From: Altererythrobacter sp. C41
GTDB lineage: Bacteria; Pseudomonadota; Alphaproteobacteria; Sphingomonadales; Sphingomonadaceae
Assembly (NCBI RefSeq): GCF_016803135.1
Contig: NZ_JAEVFE010000006.1
Location: forward strand, 102,504-166,503
Reading direction: 5' to 3'
DNA length: 64,000 bases
Shown: positions 18,091 through 36,277 of the stretch, piece after piece
Layout: each line of letters begins with the position of its first letter
How positions within the stretch are numbered: position 1 is the stretch's first letter
Notes under the pieces: generated by a model
The model's database searches: none
What the model was told of the DNA's origin: nothing
The model's input: only the letters and a program-made list of their open reading frames with translations
Program-made: the position numbers and the translations under genes

Positions 18091-18126
18091 GGGTCGGGGG
18101 GGGTGACGCACGCGATTCCATCCGCG

Positions 18127-20133
18127 TTACACCCCGAACGGCCAGGTCTCCGGCGCCTGGTCGTGCGGTTCGTGCCGCGCGAGCGGTTCGAGCGCGCGGG
18201 TCTCGTCGAACCAGACGTAAGCGTCGAACTGCTCGGGCAGGACGGATTCGCTGTAGTGGCTCCAGCGCTCGGTTTCGGGACGGTAGATCACGCCGATGAA
18301 GCGTTCGAGCAGCGGTTCGGCAAGGCGCCGGGCCAGCGCGGGATCGCTCGACAGGTCGAGCAGGAAGCGCGCCACGCTGCTGTCGTGGCATAGCCGCTCG
18401 TAGCTGTCGCGGCGCGAGGGGACGACGCGCTTGACCTCGCGGTCGCCGTCCCAGTCGGTCGCGGCGGAGACGGTGCCGGTGTGCGTGCCGAAGCCGATCA
18501 GCGCGACCTGCTCGCCCCATTTCTCGCGCGCGAGCTGGCCGATGTTGTGCTCGCCGCGTGCCGCGCCCATCTCGGTCGCGCGCGCGTCGCCGATATGGCT
18601 GTTGTGCGCCCAGACGACCGCCTTGGAGCGCGGGCCGCGCGCCTCCAGCAGGTGTTCGAGCGTCTCGGCCATATGGCTGTCGCGCAGGTTCCAGCTTTCC
18701 GCGCCGCCGTAATACATCACGCGGTAGTAGCGCTCGGCCGAGGCGACGAGCCGCGCGTTCATCGCCGCGCCGAAGCTTTCGCCGTCCTGCCCCAGCGCGC
18801 GTTCGAGTAGATCGCGGCACTGCGCCACGACCGCCTGCTCGCACTCGGCATAGCCCTTGCGCAGCGCTGCACGGTCGTACGTCGCGGGATCGGCCTGCCA
18901 CGGGGTGAGACAGCCGTAGCGCTCGCGCGCCACCGCTGCCGCCTCTGGATCGTGCTGGTCGAGATAGGCGAGCACCGCCTCGATCGAGCCGGACATGTTG
19001 TAGATGTCGAGCCCGTAGAAGCTGATCCGGTCGTCCTCGCCTCGGCCCTCGTTGATCGTCCTGAGATCGCGCAGGAAGCCGGGCATGACGGTGTTGCGCC
19101 ACATCCACGTCGGGAAGCGGCGGAACGGCATCGGTGCGTCGTCCCGCTGCGGTAGGCCGCGGACATAGCGGTCGTAGGCGGCGGCATCGGGCCAGTCGCC
19201 TTCGACTGCGACTACGGTGAAGCCGTGACGTTCCACCAAATGGCGTGTGACGGCGGCGCGCGCGGCGTAGAACTCGTGCGTACCGTGGCTGCATTCGCCG
19301 AGCATGACCACGCGGCGGTCGGCGAAACGGTCGAACGCCGATGCGAAGCCTGGCTCGTCGACGTCGCCGAGCGGAACGGCAGCGTCGGCGATCAGTTCGG
19401 GCAGGCTCCGCGCACGTGCCGGCTGGTGGTTGCTGGCGGCCCGCGTGCCGTCTTCCGGGACCGCGCCGGGCAGCAGCGGCACGAAGCGAACGGGAGCGAT
19501 GTCGTGGCTCTCCCAGGCGTTCTCGGCGGTGCGCACCACGCAGCGGAGCTGCTGGACGTCCTCGCCGCCGACCGGGATGATCAGCCGGCCGCCCACGGCA
19601 AGCTGCTGCTCGAGCGCCCTGGGTACCTCGATCCCGCGCGCGGCGACGAGAATTGCGTCGAACGGCGCTTCGTCGGGCAGTCCCTGCATTCCATCGCCTG
19701 CGACGACGTCGAGATTGTCGTAGCCGAGCGCCGCGACGCGCTCGCGCGCGTGCCGGGCGAGGATCGCGTGACGCTCGATGGCGAAGACGCGTCTCGCAAT
19801 GCGCGAAAGCACCGCCGCCGCATAGCCCGACCCGGCACCCACTTCGAGCACGCGGTCGTTCGAGCCGATCTCGGCCGCCTCGATCATGCTGGCGACGATG
19901 TAGGGCTGCGAGATCGTCTGCCCCTCGCCGATCGGCAGCGGGCCGTCCTCGTAGGCGAACTCGATCATCTCCTCGGGCACGAAACGTTCGCGCGGCACTT
20001 CGCGGAAGGCCCGCAGGATCGGCTGGCCGGTGATGCCGCGGGCACGGATCTGCCGCTGCACCATGATTTCGCGTTGCTTCTCGTGGTCGGCCAAAGTCGC
20101 GCCTTTCCCGGCGAAGCCCGCACCTGGCGCCAT
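18127..20133 (-). CDS. PCMT - erythromycin esterase fusion protein
   Basis: A 668-residue two-domain enzyme. Residues 15-225 are a protein-L-isoaspartate O-methyltransferase (PERFVPEEMIEFAYEDGPLPIG, the SAM motif VLEVGAGSGYAAAVLS, late VGGRLIIPVG), which repairs isoaspartyl damage. Residues about 245-655 are an erythromycin esterase-like domain with the conserved ECSHGTHEFY, VEGDWPDA and AHNSHIGDARATEMG stretches. True Ere enzymes open macrolide lactones, but many homologues have unknown substrates. The two domains are in one uninterrupted frame with a short polar linker (about 225-245). What links the activities is unknown. Confidence 0.9.
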   Translation of the reverse strand: MAPGAGFAGKGATLADHEKQREIMVQRQIRARGITGQPILRAFREVPRERFVPEEMIEFAYEDGPLPIGEGQTISQPYIVASMIEAAEIGSNDRVLEVGAGSGYAAAVLSRIARRVFAIERHAILARHARERVAALGYDNLDVVAGDGMQGLPDEAPFDAILVAARGIEVPRALEQQLAVGGRLIIPVGGEDVQQLRCVVRTAENAWESHDIAPVRFVPLLPGAVPEDGTRAASNHQPARARSLPELIADAAVPLGDVDEPGFASAFDRFADRRVVMLGECSHGTHEFYAARAAVTRHLVERHGFTVVAVEGDWPDAAAYDRYVRGLPQRDDAPMPFRRFPTWMWRNTVMPGFLRDLRTINEGRGEDDRISFYGLDIYNMSGSIEAVLAYLDQHDPEAAAVARERYGCLTPWQADPATYDRAALRKGYAECEQAVVAQCRDLLERALGQDGESFGAAMNARLVASAERYYRVMYYGGAESWNLRDSHMAETLEHLLEARGPRSKAVVWAHNSHIGDARATEMGAARGEHNIGQLAREKWGEQVALIGFGTHTGTVSAATDWDGDREVKRVVPSRRDSYERLCHDSSVARFLLDLSSDPALARRLAEPLLERFIGVIYRPETERWSHYSESVLPEQFDAYVWFDETRALEPLARHEPHDQAPETWPFGV

Positions 20134-20210
20134 CGGGGCGGGCCCCGCCCGTCGTGATGATCGCTTCCCCGGCTCAACGGCGTGCGGCCGCGATCGTGCC
20201 CGCGCGGGGC

Positions 20211-20246
20211 AAAAGAAAGGGCCCGGCGGATCGCTCCGCCGGGCCC
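20211..20246 (-). terminator. Intrinsic terminator of groES-groEL
   Basis: Perfect 12-bp stem GGGCCCGGCGGA / TCCGCCGGGCCC with a 4-base loop, then TTTCTTTT on the minus strand, 30 bases after the groEL stop. Confidence 0.9.
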
Positions 20247-20275
20247 CCTCGTGTCGTGTGACCGGATGGCCGGGC

Positions 20276-21961
<1,686 letters not shown>

Positions 21962-21969
21962 TCAGCGGA

Positions 21970-22257
21970 TCAGGAGATGATCCCCATGATGTCGCTTTCC
22001 TTCATGATCAGCAGGTCTTCGCCGTCGAGCTTGACCTCGGTGCCGGACCACTTGCCGAACAGCACGCGATCGCCCGCCTTGACGTCGAGCGGGGTGACCG
22101 TGCCGTCTTCCGCCTTGGCGCCCGAACCGACGGCGACGATCTCGCCCTCGCTCGGCTTTTCCTTGGCGTTGTCGGGGATGATGATGCCCCCGGCGGTCTT
22201 TTCTTCGGCTTCGATGCGACGGACCAGTACGCGGTCGTGCAGCGGACGAAATGCCAT
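21970..22257 (-). CDS. groES: 10 kDa co-chaperonin GroES
   Basis: Heptameric lid of GroEL, 95 residues. [25 protein letters not shown] starts the beta barrel, and the mobile loop [19 protein letters not shown] is intact. ATG at 22257 has AGAGGTC ahead of it; an upstream in-frame extension would run through the CIRCE operator, so it is not used. First gene of groES-groEL. Confidence 0.98.
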   Translation of the reverse strand: MAFRPLHDRVLVRRIEAEEKTAGGIIIPDNAKEKPSEGEIVAVGSGAKAEDGTVTPLDVKAGDRVLFGKWSGTEVKLDGEDLLIMKESDIMGIIS

Positions 22258-22293
22258 TGGTGTGACCTCTCTGCTAAGAGTGAATGAATACCT

Positions 22294-22320
22294 CTGGCAC
22301 TCTCGCGGTGAGAGTGCCAG
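22294..22320. promoter_or_regulatory. CIRCE element (HrcA operator)
   Basis: CTGGCACTC-N9-GAGTGCCAG is a perfect 9-bp inverted repeat with the 9-base spacer of CIRCE (consensus TTAGCACTC-N9-GAGTGCTAA). It lies 36 bases upstream of the groES ATG. HrcA would repress groESL here in the absence of heat stress. hrcA itself is not in the window. Confidence 0.93.
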
Positions 22321-22410
22321 CGGCGCGCATATGTGAACGCGCCGGGGGCGAGTCAACCGGCCGCGGCCAAAAAATCGCGCTCGCGGAATCGTGCGCGGCA
22401 GGAGCGACGG

Positions 22411-23817
22411 TCAGGCCGGTTGCGGGACGGCCGCCGACGACCGGATCGTGAGCGCCAGCCGGTCGCGCCGATGCCAGCGCGAGACCAGCAGGAGCGCGGC
22501 GACGATCAGCCCGGTGGCGAGCCCGATCCACACGCCCTTGCCCTGGAGCGGGGTGGCGAAGCCAAGCGCCAGCGCCACGCCCATCCCGGGCACCCAGTAG
22601 CTGAAGATCGCGATCCACATCGGGACCCGCGTGTCCTGCAGTCCGCGCAAGGCGCCGGCCGCTACTGCCTGGACGCCGTCGAACAGCTGGAACGCGGCGG
22701 CGATGATCAGATACTGCAGGGCGAAGGCGACCAGCACGGCGTTCTCCGGCGCCCACGGATCGATGTAGATCGCGAGCAGGGGCATGGGGATAGCGATCAT
22801 CGCGCTCGCGGTCAGCATCATGAAGGCCGTGCCCATCGCGATCGCGGTCCACCCGGCGCGCATGATGCCCTCGCGGTCGCGCGCGCCAAAGAAGTAGCCG
22901 ACCCGGATCGTCGCCGCCTGGCCCATGCCGAACGGTACCTGGAACGCCAGTGCGGCGATCTGCAGCGCGACCGTGTGCGCCGCGAGCTGCGAGGTGCCGA
23001 TATTGCCCATCAGGAACGCGGCGGCGCCGAAGATGCCGGCCTCCGCGGTGATGGTCAGCGCGATCGGCGTGCCGACCCGCACGATCTTCACCAGCCGCGA
23101 CCAGTCGGGGCGCCACCAGAAGCCGAAGATGTGATAGCGGTGCAGGCGGGGATCGAGGCGGATCGCGACGATATAGGCCAGCGTGACCGCCACGCCGGTC
23201 ATGATCGTCGCCACGGCCGCGCCGCGAATGCCCATTTCCGGGGCGCCGAGGTTGCCGAAGATGAACGCGTAGTTCGCCAGCGCGTTCACCCCGATCCCGC
23301 CTGCGGTGATGATCGTCGCGAAGACGGGCCGCCCAAGCGCCGATACGAAGTTGCGCAGCACGTTGTTGATGACCATCGGGATCAGCGACCAGACGACCAC
23401 GAGATTGTAGGCGCTGGCGAGGCCGATGATCTCTTCCTGCTGCCCGGTCACGCGCATGATCGGCTCCAGCAGGAGGCAGAGCCCCATGCCGGCGGCGCCG
23501 CTCATCACCGCGAGCCACAGGGCCATGCGCACCGAACGGCGCACTGGCCGCAGGGCCGGCGCACGGGCGCCGAGCTCTTCCGCGATCAGCGGCGCGACCG
23601 CACCGGTGAGCCCGGAGAGCGCCCAGAGCACGAGCCCGAACAGCGCCACCGTGATCGCCGAGGCCGCCAGCGGCGCTTCGCCCAGCCGCGCGATGAAGAT
23701 CACGTCGACCGCATAGGTGAGCATCTGCAGCAGATTGGCGAGCGCGAGCGGCCACGCGAGCCGGAACGTGGCTCCGATCTCGGTGCGCCAGGGCGAAAGG
23801 GTGCGTGCGTCGGACAT
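22411..23817 (-). CDS. MATE-family multidrug/metabolite efflux transporter
   Basis: A 468-residue inner-membrane protein with about 12 hydrophobic helices in two pseudo-repeats. Typical MATE features are the N-terminal ATFRLAWPLALANLLQMLTYAVDVIFIARLGE, the GxGxNALANY segment in the fifth/sixth helix region, and VPFGMGQAATIRVGYFFGA opening the second half. MATE pumps export cationic compounds by Na+ or H+ exchange; the substrate cannot be predicted. It stands alone and ends about 90 bases from the CIRCE region. Confidence 0.93.
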   Translation of the reverse strand: MSDARTLSPWRTEIGATFRLAWPLALANLLQMLTYAVDVIFIARLGEAPLAASAITVALFGLVLWALSGLTGAVAPLIAEELGARAPALRPVRRSVRMALWLAVMSGAAGMGLCLLLEPIMRVTGQQEEIIGLASAYNLVVVWSLIPMVINNVLRNFVSALGRPVFATIITAGGIGVNALANYAFIFGNLGAPEMGIRGAAVATIMTGVAVTLAYIVAIRLDPRLHRYHIFGFWWRPDWSRLVKIVRVGTPIALTITAEAGIFGAAAFLMGNIGTSQLAAHTVALQIAALAFQVPFGMGQAATIRVGYFFGARDREGIMRAGWTAIAMGTAFMMLTASAMIAIPMPLLAIYIDPWAPENAVLVAFALQYLIIAAAFQLFDGVQAVAAGALRGLQDTRVPMWIAIFSYWVPGMGVALALGFATPLQGKGVWIGLATGLIVAALLLVSRWHRRDRLALTIRSSAAVPQPA

Positions 23818-23962
23818 AAAGCCGTCCCGGTTAGGGGCGGCGGGTGGCCGCGCAAAGCGAAAATGCCCGCGCCGGCCTCAATTCGGGGAAAGCGCGTCCT
23901 CGGTGCCACAGCTTGCGTGCGGCCGCCGGGCGCGGCAAGGGGCGCCGCGAAGGAGATGCGCA

Positions 23963-24382
23963 TTGAAACGGGGTTCGGGAATCGCGCTGGTGGCACTGTC
24001 GCTCGCGCTGGCAGGCTGCGGATCGGGAGAGCGTGAGGGCGAGGCGGCGGCGGCGCCCTCTACCGATCAGGTGGCAGTGGAGGCGGCGCCCGGCGACCGG
24101 CCGGTGGCTTTCGCCCGCTGCGCGACCTGCCACCAGACCGCTCCGGAACGCAACGGGGTCGGCCCCTCGCTGGCCGGCGTCTACGGCGCGCCGGCGGCGC
24201 ATGAGCCGACTTATGCCTACAGCAAGGCCATGCGCGCCTCGGGCCTGGTGTGGGACGATGCGACGCTCGACGCCTATCTCGCGGATCCGCGGGGGCTCGT
24301 GCCCGGGACGAAGATGGTCTTTCCCGGGGTGCGCGATCCGGCCGAACGGGCCGCGATCATCGAGTATCTGAAGACGCTCTGA
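23963..24382 (+). CDS. Lipoprotein class I cytochrome c, TTG start
   Basis: A 139-residue electron carrier. TTG at 23963 is preceded by AAGGAG eight bases upstream, better than any ATG or GTG nearby. The signal LKRGSGIALVALSLALAGC ends in a lipobox (Cys19), so it is probably membrane-anchored by lipid. The haem site is C53-A-T-C-H57, with the probable axial Met in TKMVFPG (Met118). The sequence NGVGPSLAGVYG is typical of cytochrome c550/c552-like proteins. Its oxidase partner is not nearby. Confidence 0.85.
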   Translation: MKRGSGIALVALSLALAGCGSGEREGEAAAAPSTDQVAVEAAPGDRPVAFARCATCHQTAPERNGVGPSLAGVYGAPAAHEPTYAYSKAMRASGLVWDDATLDAYLADPRGLVPGTKMVFPGVRDPAERAAIIEYLKTL

Positions 24383-24386
24383 GCGG

Positions 24387-24547
24387 GGATGATCCTCCCC
24401 ATTTTGCGCAGCCAAATGGGGAGGGGGACCGCGAGACGCGAAGCGGCTCGTGGTGGAGGGGGCTTGCGCGACTTCGCCCCTCCGTCACCCGCCTGCGGCG
24501 GGCGCCACCTCCCCATTTGTCCTGCGGAAAAATGGGGAGGATCATCC
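24387..24547. repeat. REPIN/MITE-like palindromic element, 161 bp
   Basis: A perfect 19-bp terminal inverted repeat (GGATGATCCTCCCCATTTT at 24387-24405; its complement at 24529-24547) bounds the element. Each end also folds on itself: CCTCCCCATTT with AAATGGGGAGG across 24395-24423, and a second hairpin across 24508-24540. The middle has a further GGTGGAGGGGGC / CGCCCCTCCGTC near-palindrome. It fills most of the 231-bp gap between cytochrome c and rplL and contains no ORF. Similar paired-hairpin elements are, from memory, widespread in sphingomonad genomes. Confidence 0.8.
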
Positions 24548-24550
24548 TGG

Positions 24551-24587
24551 CAAAACGAAAAGGGCGGCGCCTTGCGGCACCGCCCTT
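24551..24587 (-). terminator. Intrinsic terminator of rplJ-rplL
   Basis: On the minus strand AGGGCGGTGCC pairs with GGCGCCGCCCT (one G-U), loop GCAAG, followed by the T-rich TTTTCGTTTTG. Confidence 0.8.
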
Positions 24588-24613
24588 CGCGTATTCTCGA
24601 GAAGAGAAGTCGA

Positions 24614-24991
24614 TTACTTCAGCTCGACGGTGCCGCCGGCTTCCTCGATCTTCTTCTTGACCTCTTCGGCTTCGGCCTTGTTCACGCCTTCCTTGAGCGG
24701 CTTCGGCGCGCCCTCGACGAGAGCCTTGGCTTCGGTCAGGCCCAGGCCGGTGATGGCGCGGACTTCCTTGATGACCTGGATCTTCTTGCCACCGTCGCCG
24801 GTGAGAATGACGTCGAATTCGGTCTTCTCTTCGGCGGCAGCAGCTTCGCCACCACCGGCGGCGGGGCCGGCAACGGCGACGGCAGCGGCGGCGCTAACGC
24901 CCCACTCTTCTTCCAGCGCCTTGGCGAGTTCGGCCGCCTCGAGGACGGTCAGCTTCGAAAGTTCTTCAACAAGCTTGGCGATATCGGCCAT
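24614..24991 (-). CDS. rplL: 50S ribosomal protein L7/L12
   Basis: Ribosomal stalk protein that recruits translation factors, 125 residues. The N-terminal dimerisation helices ([31 protein letters not shown]) are followed by the Ala/Gly hinge (about 36-52) and the conserved C-terminal domain ([28 protein letters not shown]). It follows rplJ by 90 bases. Confidence 0.98.
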   Translation of the reverse strand: MADIAKLVEELSKLTVLEAAELAKALEEEWGVSAAAAVAVAGPAAGGGEAAAAEEKTEFDVILTGDGGKKIQVIKEVRAITGLGLTEAKALVEGAPKPLKEGVNKAEAEEVKKKIEEAGGTVELK

Positions 24992-25081
24992 GATGTTTCA
25001 CTCCAGATAAGTCTTGTCCCCGTGCAGACGGGGATCGGCTGGGGCATGCCGCCCCGGAAAAATCGCTTTCGCGAAAACCGC

Positions 25082-25597
25082 TTACGCCGCTTCCTTGGCG
25101 CCGAAGGCACCGAAGACGCGAGCGAGCTTGGCGGCGGGTTCGTTGACGACCCGGGCGATCTTGGTCGCCGGGGCGTTGACGAGGCCCACCAGTGTGCCGC
25201 GCAGCTCGTCGAGCGACGGCATCGAGGCGAGTGCCTTGATCCCGGCTTCGTCGAGCAACTGCCCGCCCATCGAACCGCCCACGATTTCGAGCTTTTCGTT
25301 CGACTTGGCGAAGTCCACCGCAGCCTTGGCCGCCGCCACCGGGTCGACCGACCAGGCAAGCGCCGTCGGACCGGAGAGATATTCCTCCAGGCCTTCGTAC
25401 TGGGTTTCCTTCAGGGCGAGCTTGGCAAGGCGGTTTTTCGCAACCTTGTAGGACGCACCGGCTTCGCGCATCTTCGAGCGCAGGTCGGTGGACTGCGCCA
25501 CCGACAGGCCGAGGTTGCGGGTGACGACCACCACACCGACCTCGTTGAAGACCGCATTGAGCTGGGCGACCGCATCGGTTTTCTGCGAACGATCCAT
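25082..25597 (-). CDS. rplJ: 50S ribosomal protein L10
   Basis: Base of the L7/L12 stalk, 171 residues. It starts MDRSQKTDAVAQLNAVFNE with AAGGAG seven bases before the ATG; upstream open frame is leader. The rRNA-binding domain (YKVAKNRLAKLAL) and the C-terminal L12-binding helix (PAAKLARVFGAFGA) are present. rplK-rplA are not upstream, and rpoBC lie on the opposite strand, so this is an independent two-gene unit. Confidence 0.97.
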   Translation of the reverse strand: MDRSQKTDAVAQLNAVFNEVGVVVVTRNLGLSVAQSTDLRSKMREAGASYKVAKNRLAKLALKETQYEGLEEYLSGPTALAWSVDPVAAAKAAVDFAKSNEKLEIVGGSMGGQLLDEAGIKALASMPSLDELRGTLVGLVNAPATKIARVVNEPAAKLARVFGAFGAKEAA

Positions 25598-25800
25598 GCC
25601 ATACTCCTTCACATATGACCGCACGCACTGGCGCGCCTGCGGCCGGCTCACATCGCTCCGCGCCGCTAACCGGCACGGGGCAGTCCGTTTGACAAGGGAA
25701 GGAGGGCGCCGTGACGCCGGAGCGGGGGCCATGGCACCCGCAGTATGTCTCGTTTCCCCGCCTAGGCCGGAAATTAAGCCCTGACTGATCTCAGTCGCAG
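25598..25800 (-). promoter_or_regulatory. Probable L10 leader and promoter region of rplJ-rplL
   Basis: About 200 bases with no supported ORF precede rplJ. On the minus strand they hold the purine-rich GCTTAATTTCCGGCC and GGCGGGGAAACGAGA stretches and several GC stems. Known: L10 commonly autoregulates its operon by binding a structured leader. The assignment here rests on position and length and needs a covariance search. Confidence 0.45.
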
Positions 25801-25840
25801 GCACCGGCTGTCTCGGACGGATGACTCGGCGAAACGCAAA

Positions 25841-25866
25841 GAGGCCCGCCGGTCGGGGCGGGCCTC
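25841..25866 (-). terminator. Terminator of acidic lipoprotein gene 1
   Basis: GAGGCCCGCC-GGTCGG-GGCGGGCCTC, a perfect 10-bp stem, followed on the minus strand by TTTGCGTTTCG. The same stem sequence recurs at 26345. Confidence 0.75.
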
Positions 25867-25911
25867 TAGCAGAAAGTGCGGGCGGGTCAAGCCGCCGTCG
25901 GACGCCGGCGA

Positions 25912-26235
25912 TCAGTCCATCTGATCGCGCGCATCCTGCTGAGCCTCGGCCTGCTGTTCGAGACGATCGGCCTCGGCTTCGCTGACGTCCTCTACGCGGT
26001 CGGCGCGTTCCTCGAGATTCTCGGCGCTTTCGTCAAGCACCTCGGCCTGTTGGTCGGCGCTCATCTCGACGGTGCTGCCCGCAGGAGTGGTTTCTTCGGC
26101 CGGCAGCGCAGTCTCGTCGGCCATCGTGGCCTGGTCCGTCGTCGCAGTCTCATCGGCCGTATCGGTTGCAGTCTCTCCGCAAGCGGACAGCGCGAGCGCA
26201 GCGGGCATGGCGGCAAAAAGGGCAATCTTCTTCAT
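25912..26235 (-). CDS. Small acidic lipoprotein 1
   Basis: A 107-residue predicted lipoprotein. The signal MKKIALFAAMPAALALSAC places the lipidated cysteine at residue 19. The mature part is acidic, Ala/Glu/Asp/Thr-rich (TADETATTDQATMADETA), turning into a probable helix or coiled coil (EVLDESAENLEERADRVEDVSEAEADRLEQQ). No family is recognised. It has its own promoter block (26255-26288), nearly identical to that of its neighbour, and its own terminator. It is probably a divergent paralogue of the 26404 gene. Confidence 0.75.
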   Translation of the reverse strand: MKKIALFAAMPAALALSACGETATDTADETATTDQATMADETALPAEETTPAGSTVEMSADQQAEVLDESAENLEERADRVEDVSEAEADRLEQQAEAQQDARDQMD

Positions 26236-26254
26236 CTCAAATCTCCCGGTTGGG

Positions 26255-26288
26255 TCGCCATAAAATCGCCATAATTCGATCCGGTTCC
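26255..26288 (-). promoter_or_regulatory. Shared promoter block, copy 1
   Basis: A 34-base block 19 bases upstream of acidic lipoprotein 1, matching 28 of 34 positions with the block at 26712-26745. On the minus strand it reads GGAACC, 17 bases, then TTTTAT, and contains two TTATGGCG-type direct repeats 11 bases apart. GGAAC resembles the -35 element of the EcfG general-stress sigma factor, but the -10 match is poor. Confidence 0.5.
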
Positions 26289-26344
26289 GGATTTTGCGGC
26301 AGACCGATGATGATTTTTGTCCCTTTGGCTCGGCGCAGAACGAA

Positions 26345-26369
26345 GAGGCCCGCCATATCGGCGGGCCTC
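26345..26369 (-). terminator. Hairpin after acidic lipoprotein gene 2
   Basis: GAGGCCCGCC-ATATC-GGCGGGCCTC, a perfect 10-bp stem identical in arms to that at 25841, with a weak T tail on the minus strand (TTCGTTCTG). Confidence 0.65.
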
Positions 26370-26403
26370 GGGGGCCGGAGCTCCGGCGGAGTGGACCGAT
26401 CGA

Positions 26404-26691
26404 TTACATCGGATCGGTCGTGGGTTCCTCGGTCGGGGTCGCCGTGTCGTCCGTGGTGTCGTCGGTCGTATCGCCCGTCGTGGTGTCATCCGCCATGGGA
26501 TCGTCCGTCATCGTGTCGTCCGTCATCGTCGGATCGGCCATCGTGTCGTCGGTCATGGTGGGATCGGCCATGGGATCGTTGGTCATCGTGTCCGCCGTCG
26601 TGTCTTCCGGCACGTCGGTCTCGGTTGCGGGATCCCCGCAGGCACCGAGTGCAAGGGCAAGCGGGAGGGCGGCAAATGCGAGCTTTTTCAT
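26404..26691 (-). CDS. Small acidic Asp/Thr/Met-repeat lipoprotein 2
   Basis: A 95-residue predicted lipoprotein. The signal MKKLAFAALPLALALGAC gives Cys18. The mature part is an imperfect tandem repeat of about 7-10 residues built from DDTM, DPTM and DPMAD units, then DDTTDDTTDD. It is strongly acidic, Met-spaced and probably disordered. The ATG at 26691 matches the neighbour's signal; an earlier start nine codons upstream would add a polar tail before the signal. Function unknown; metal binding by Asp/Met is only a guess. Confidence 0.75.
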   Translation of the reverse strand: MKKLAFAALPLALALGACGDPATETDVPEDTTADTMTNDPMADPTMTDDTMADPTMTDDTMTDDPMADDTTTGDTTDDTTDDTATPTEEPTTDPM

Positions 26692-26711
26692 GAGTAGGCT
26701 CCTTTCGCTAC

Positions 26712-26745
26712 TCGCCATATAATTGCCATAATCCGCCTCGGTTCC
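26712..26745 (-). promoter_or_regulatory. Shared promoter block, copy 2
   Basis: Partner of the block at 26255. On the minus strand GGAACC is followed after 17 bases by TTATAT, with the same two ATGGC direct repeats. It ends 20 bases before the lipoprotein 2 ATG. Confidence 0.5.
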
Positions 26746-26810
26746 CCGAATTCGTCAGAATAATGTCCACGCCGTGGCATCTGCAGGCCGGCTAGCATTT
26801 TTGGCTTCCG

Positions 26811-26839
26811 TTGACAGTTGCAGGGGGAAACCCTACATG
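26811..26839 (+). promoter_or_regulatory. Promoter candidate for rpoB-rpoC
   Basis: A consensus TTGACA (26811-26816) and TACATG (26834-26839) are separated by 17 bases. The transcript would carry a leader of about 235 bases before rpoB. That leader (26846-27080) holds a CCCC/GGGG stem near 26994-27006 but no supported gene. Confidence 0.55.
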
Positions 26840-27080
26840 CCCCCTCGACCGCACGCTTCGAGCAAGGTCCGTTCATGCGCGGGGACGGCCAGGGATGGAA
26901 GCGGCGATTCCATATTCGCGACGTTCAGATCAAGCTGCAGCAGGCCCGTAAGGGTGCGATTTGCTGCGGCTTTTTGGCGTCCCGGCTATGAGACCCCCGA
27001 CCGGGGCACGCGTGAGCACGAGTTTCACGATGCCGGCGGCGCAGCCTCCGGCGCAGCACACGAAGAGGCGAATCACCTCC

Positions 27081-31274
<4,194 letters not shown>

Positions 31275-31336
31275 CGGAGGCGGGCCTCGGCCCCCTCCAA
31301 CCGCCCCGCGAATTCACCCGTTAGGGAAACGAAGTC

Positions 31337-35650
<4,314 letters not shown>

Positions 35651-35672
35651 GACACTCGTCCCAAGCGACACG

Positions 35673-35705
35673 AAGCCCCGCCGGAGCGATCCGGCGGGGC
35701 TTTTT
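35673..35705 (+). terminator. Intrinsic terminator of rpoB-rpoC
   Basis: GCCCCGCCGGA-GCGA-TCCGGCGGGGC, a perfect 11-bp stem, then TTTTT. Confidence 0.92.
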
Positions 35706-35764
35706 CGTGCGCACGATCGGCGCTAGCCTGCGGCGGTTTCGCACTCGCACGGGAGATATCCGAC

Positions 35765-36250
35765 ATGCGCCGAATGCTGACCATGCTCGCCGCTTCCGCC
35801 GCACTGGCGGCCTGCCAGCAGGCCGACGAGGTTGCCGCGCCTGCCACGCCTGCCTCCGATAGCGGCGCGGTCGCGACGCCCACGGGCGCTCCGGACGGCG
35901 ACACGCCGGCACCCGCGGTGAATGCGCCGGCCTCGCTGGTTGGCGAATACCGGGTCGCCGGAATCGACGGCACGGAAGTCGGCGGGCAGATCGGCATCGC
36001 CCTGTCGATCACCGAAGAGAGCATCTTCTACGATCCGCGCTGTGCTGGCCTCGAGTGGACCTACACTTACGGGAACGGCGCCTTGACCACGGAGCGCCCG
36101 GCGGATGCGCCGGTTTGCGAGATTGCGGTTCATCCGGAGAAGCAACGGCTCGCGGCCGCGCTCGATGCGGTGACGCGGGCGGAGCGGACGCCTTCGAACG
36201 GCATCGAGCTGACCGGCGGCGGGCACAGCGTCACCCTGTTCTCGCAATAG
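35765..36250 (+). CDS. Putative lipoprotein, META/HslJ-like
   Basis: A 161-residue predicted lipoprotein with signal MRRMLTMLAASAALAAC (lipid Cys17), then a Pro/Ala-rich spacer (about 20-55). The folded part (VGEYRVAGIDGTEVGGQIGIALSITEESIFYDPRCAGLEWTY, split here) has the look of small META/HslJ-like beta domains with a conserved Cys pair. That assignment is tentative. GGAGA lies ahead of the ATG. It sits between the rpoC terminator and gltX, 27 bases ahead of the latter. Confidence 0.65.
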   Translation: MRRMLTMLAASAALAACQQADEVAAPATPASDSGAVATPTGAPDGDTPAPAVNAPASLVGEYRVAGIDGTEVGGQIGIALSITEESIFYDPRCAGLEWTYTYGNGALTTERPADAPVCEIAVHPEKQRLAAALDAVTRAERTPSNGIELTGGGHSVTLFSQ

Positions 36251-36277
36251 GCGCGCGGCTCGGCTATCGGGCCGGGC

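Noticed and set aside
22333..24036. Plus-strand ORF of 567 codons across the MATE gene
   Set aside because: Translation is Arg/His/Asp-rich with no domain; the minus strand encodes a clean 12-helix transporter.
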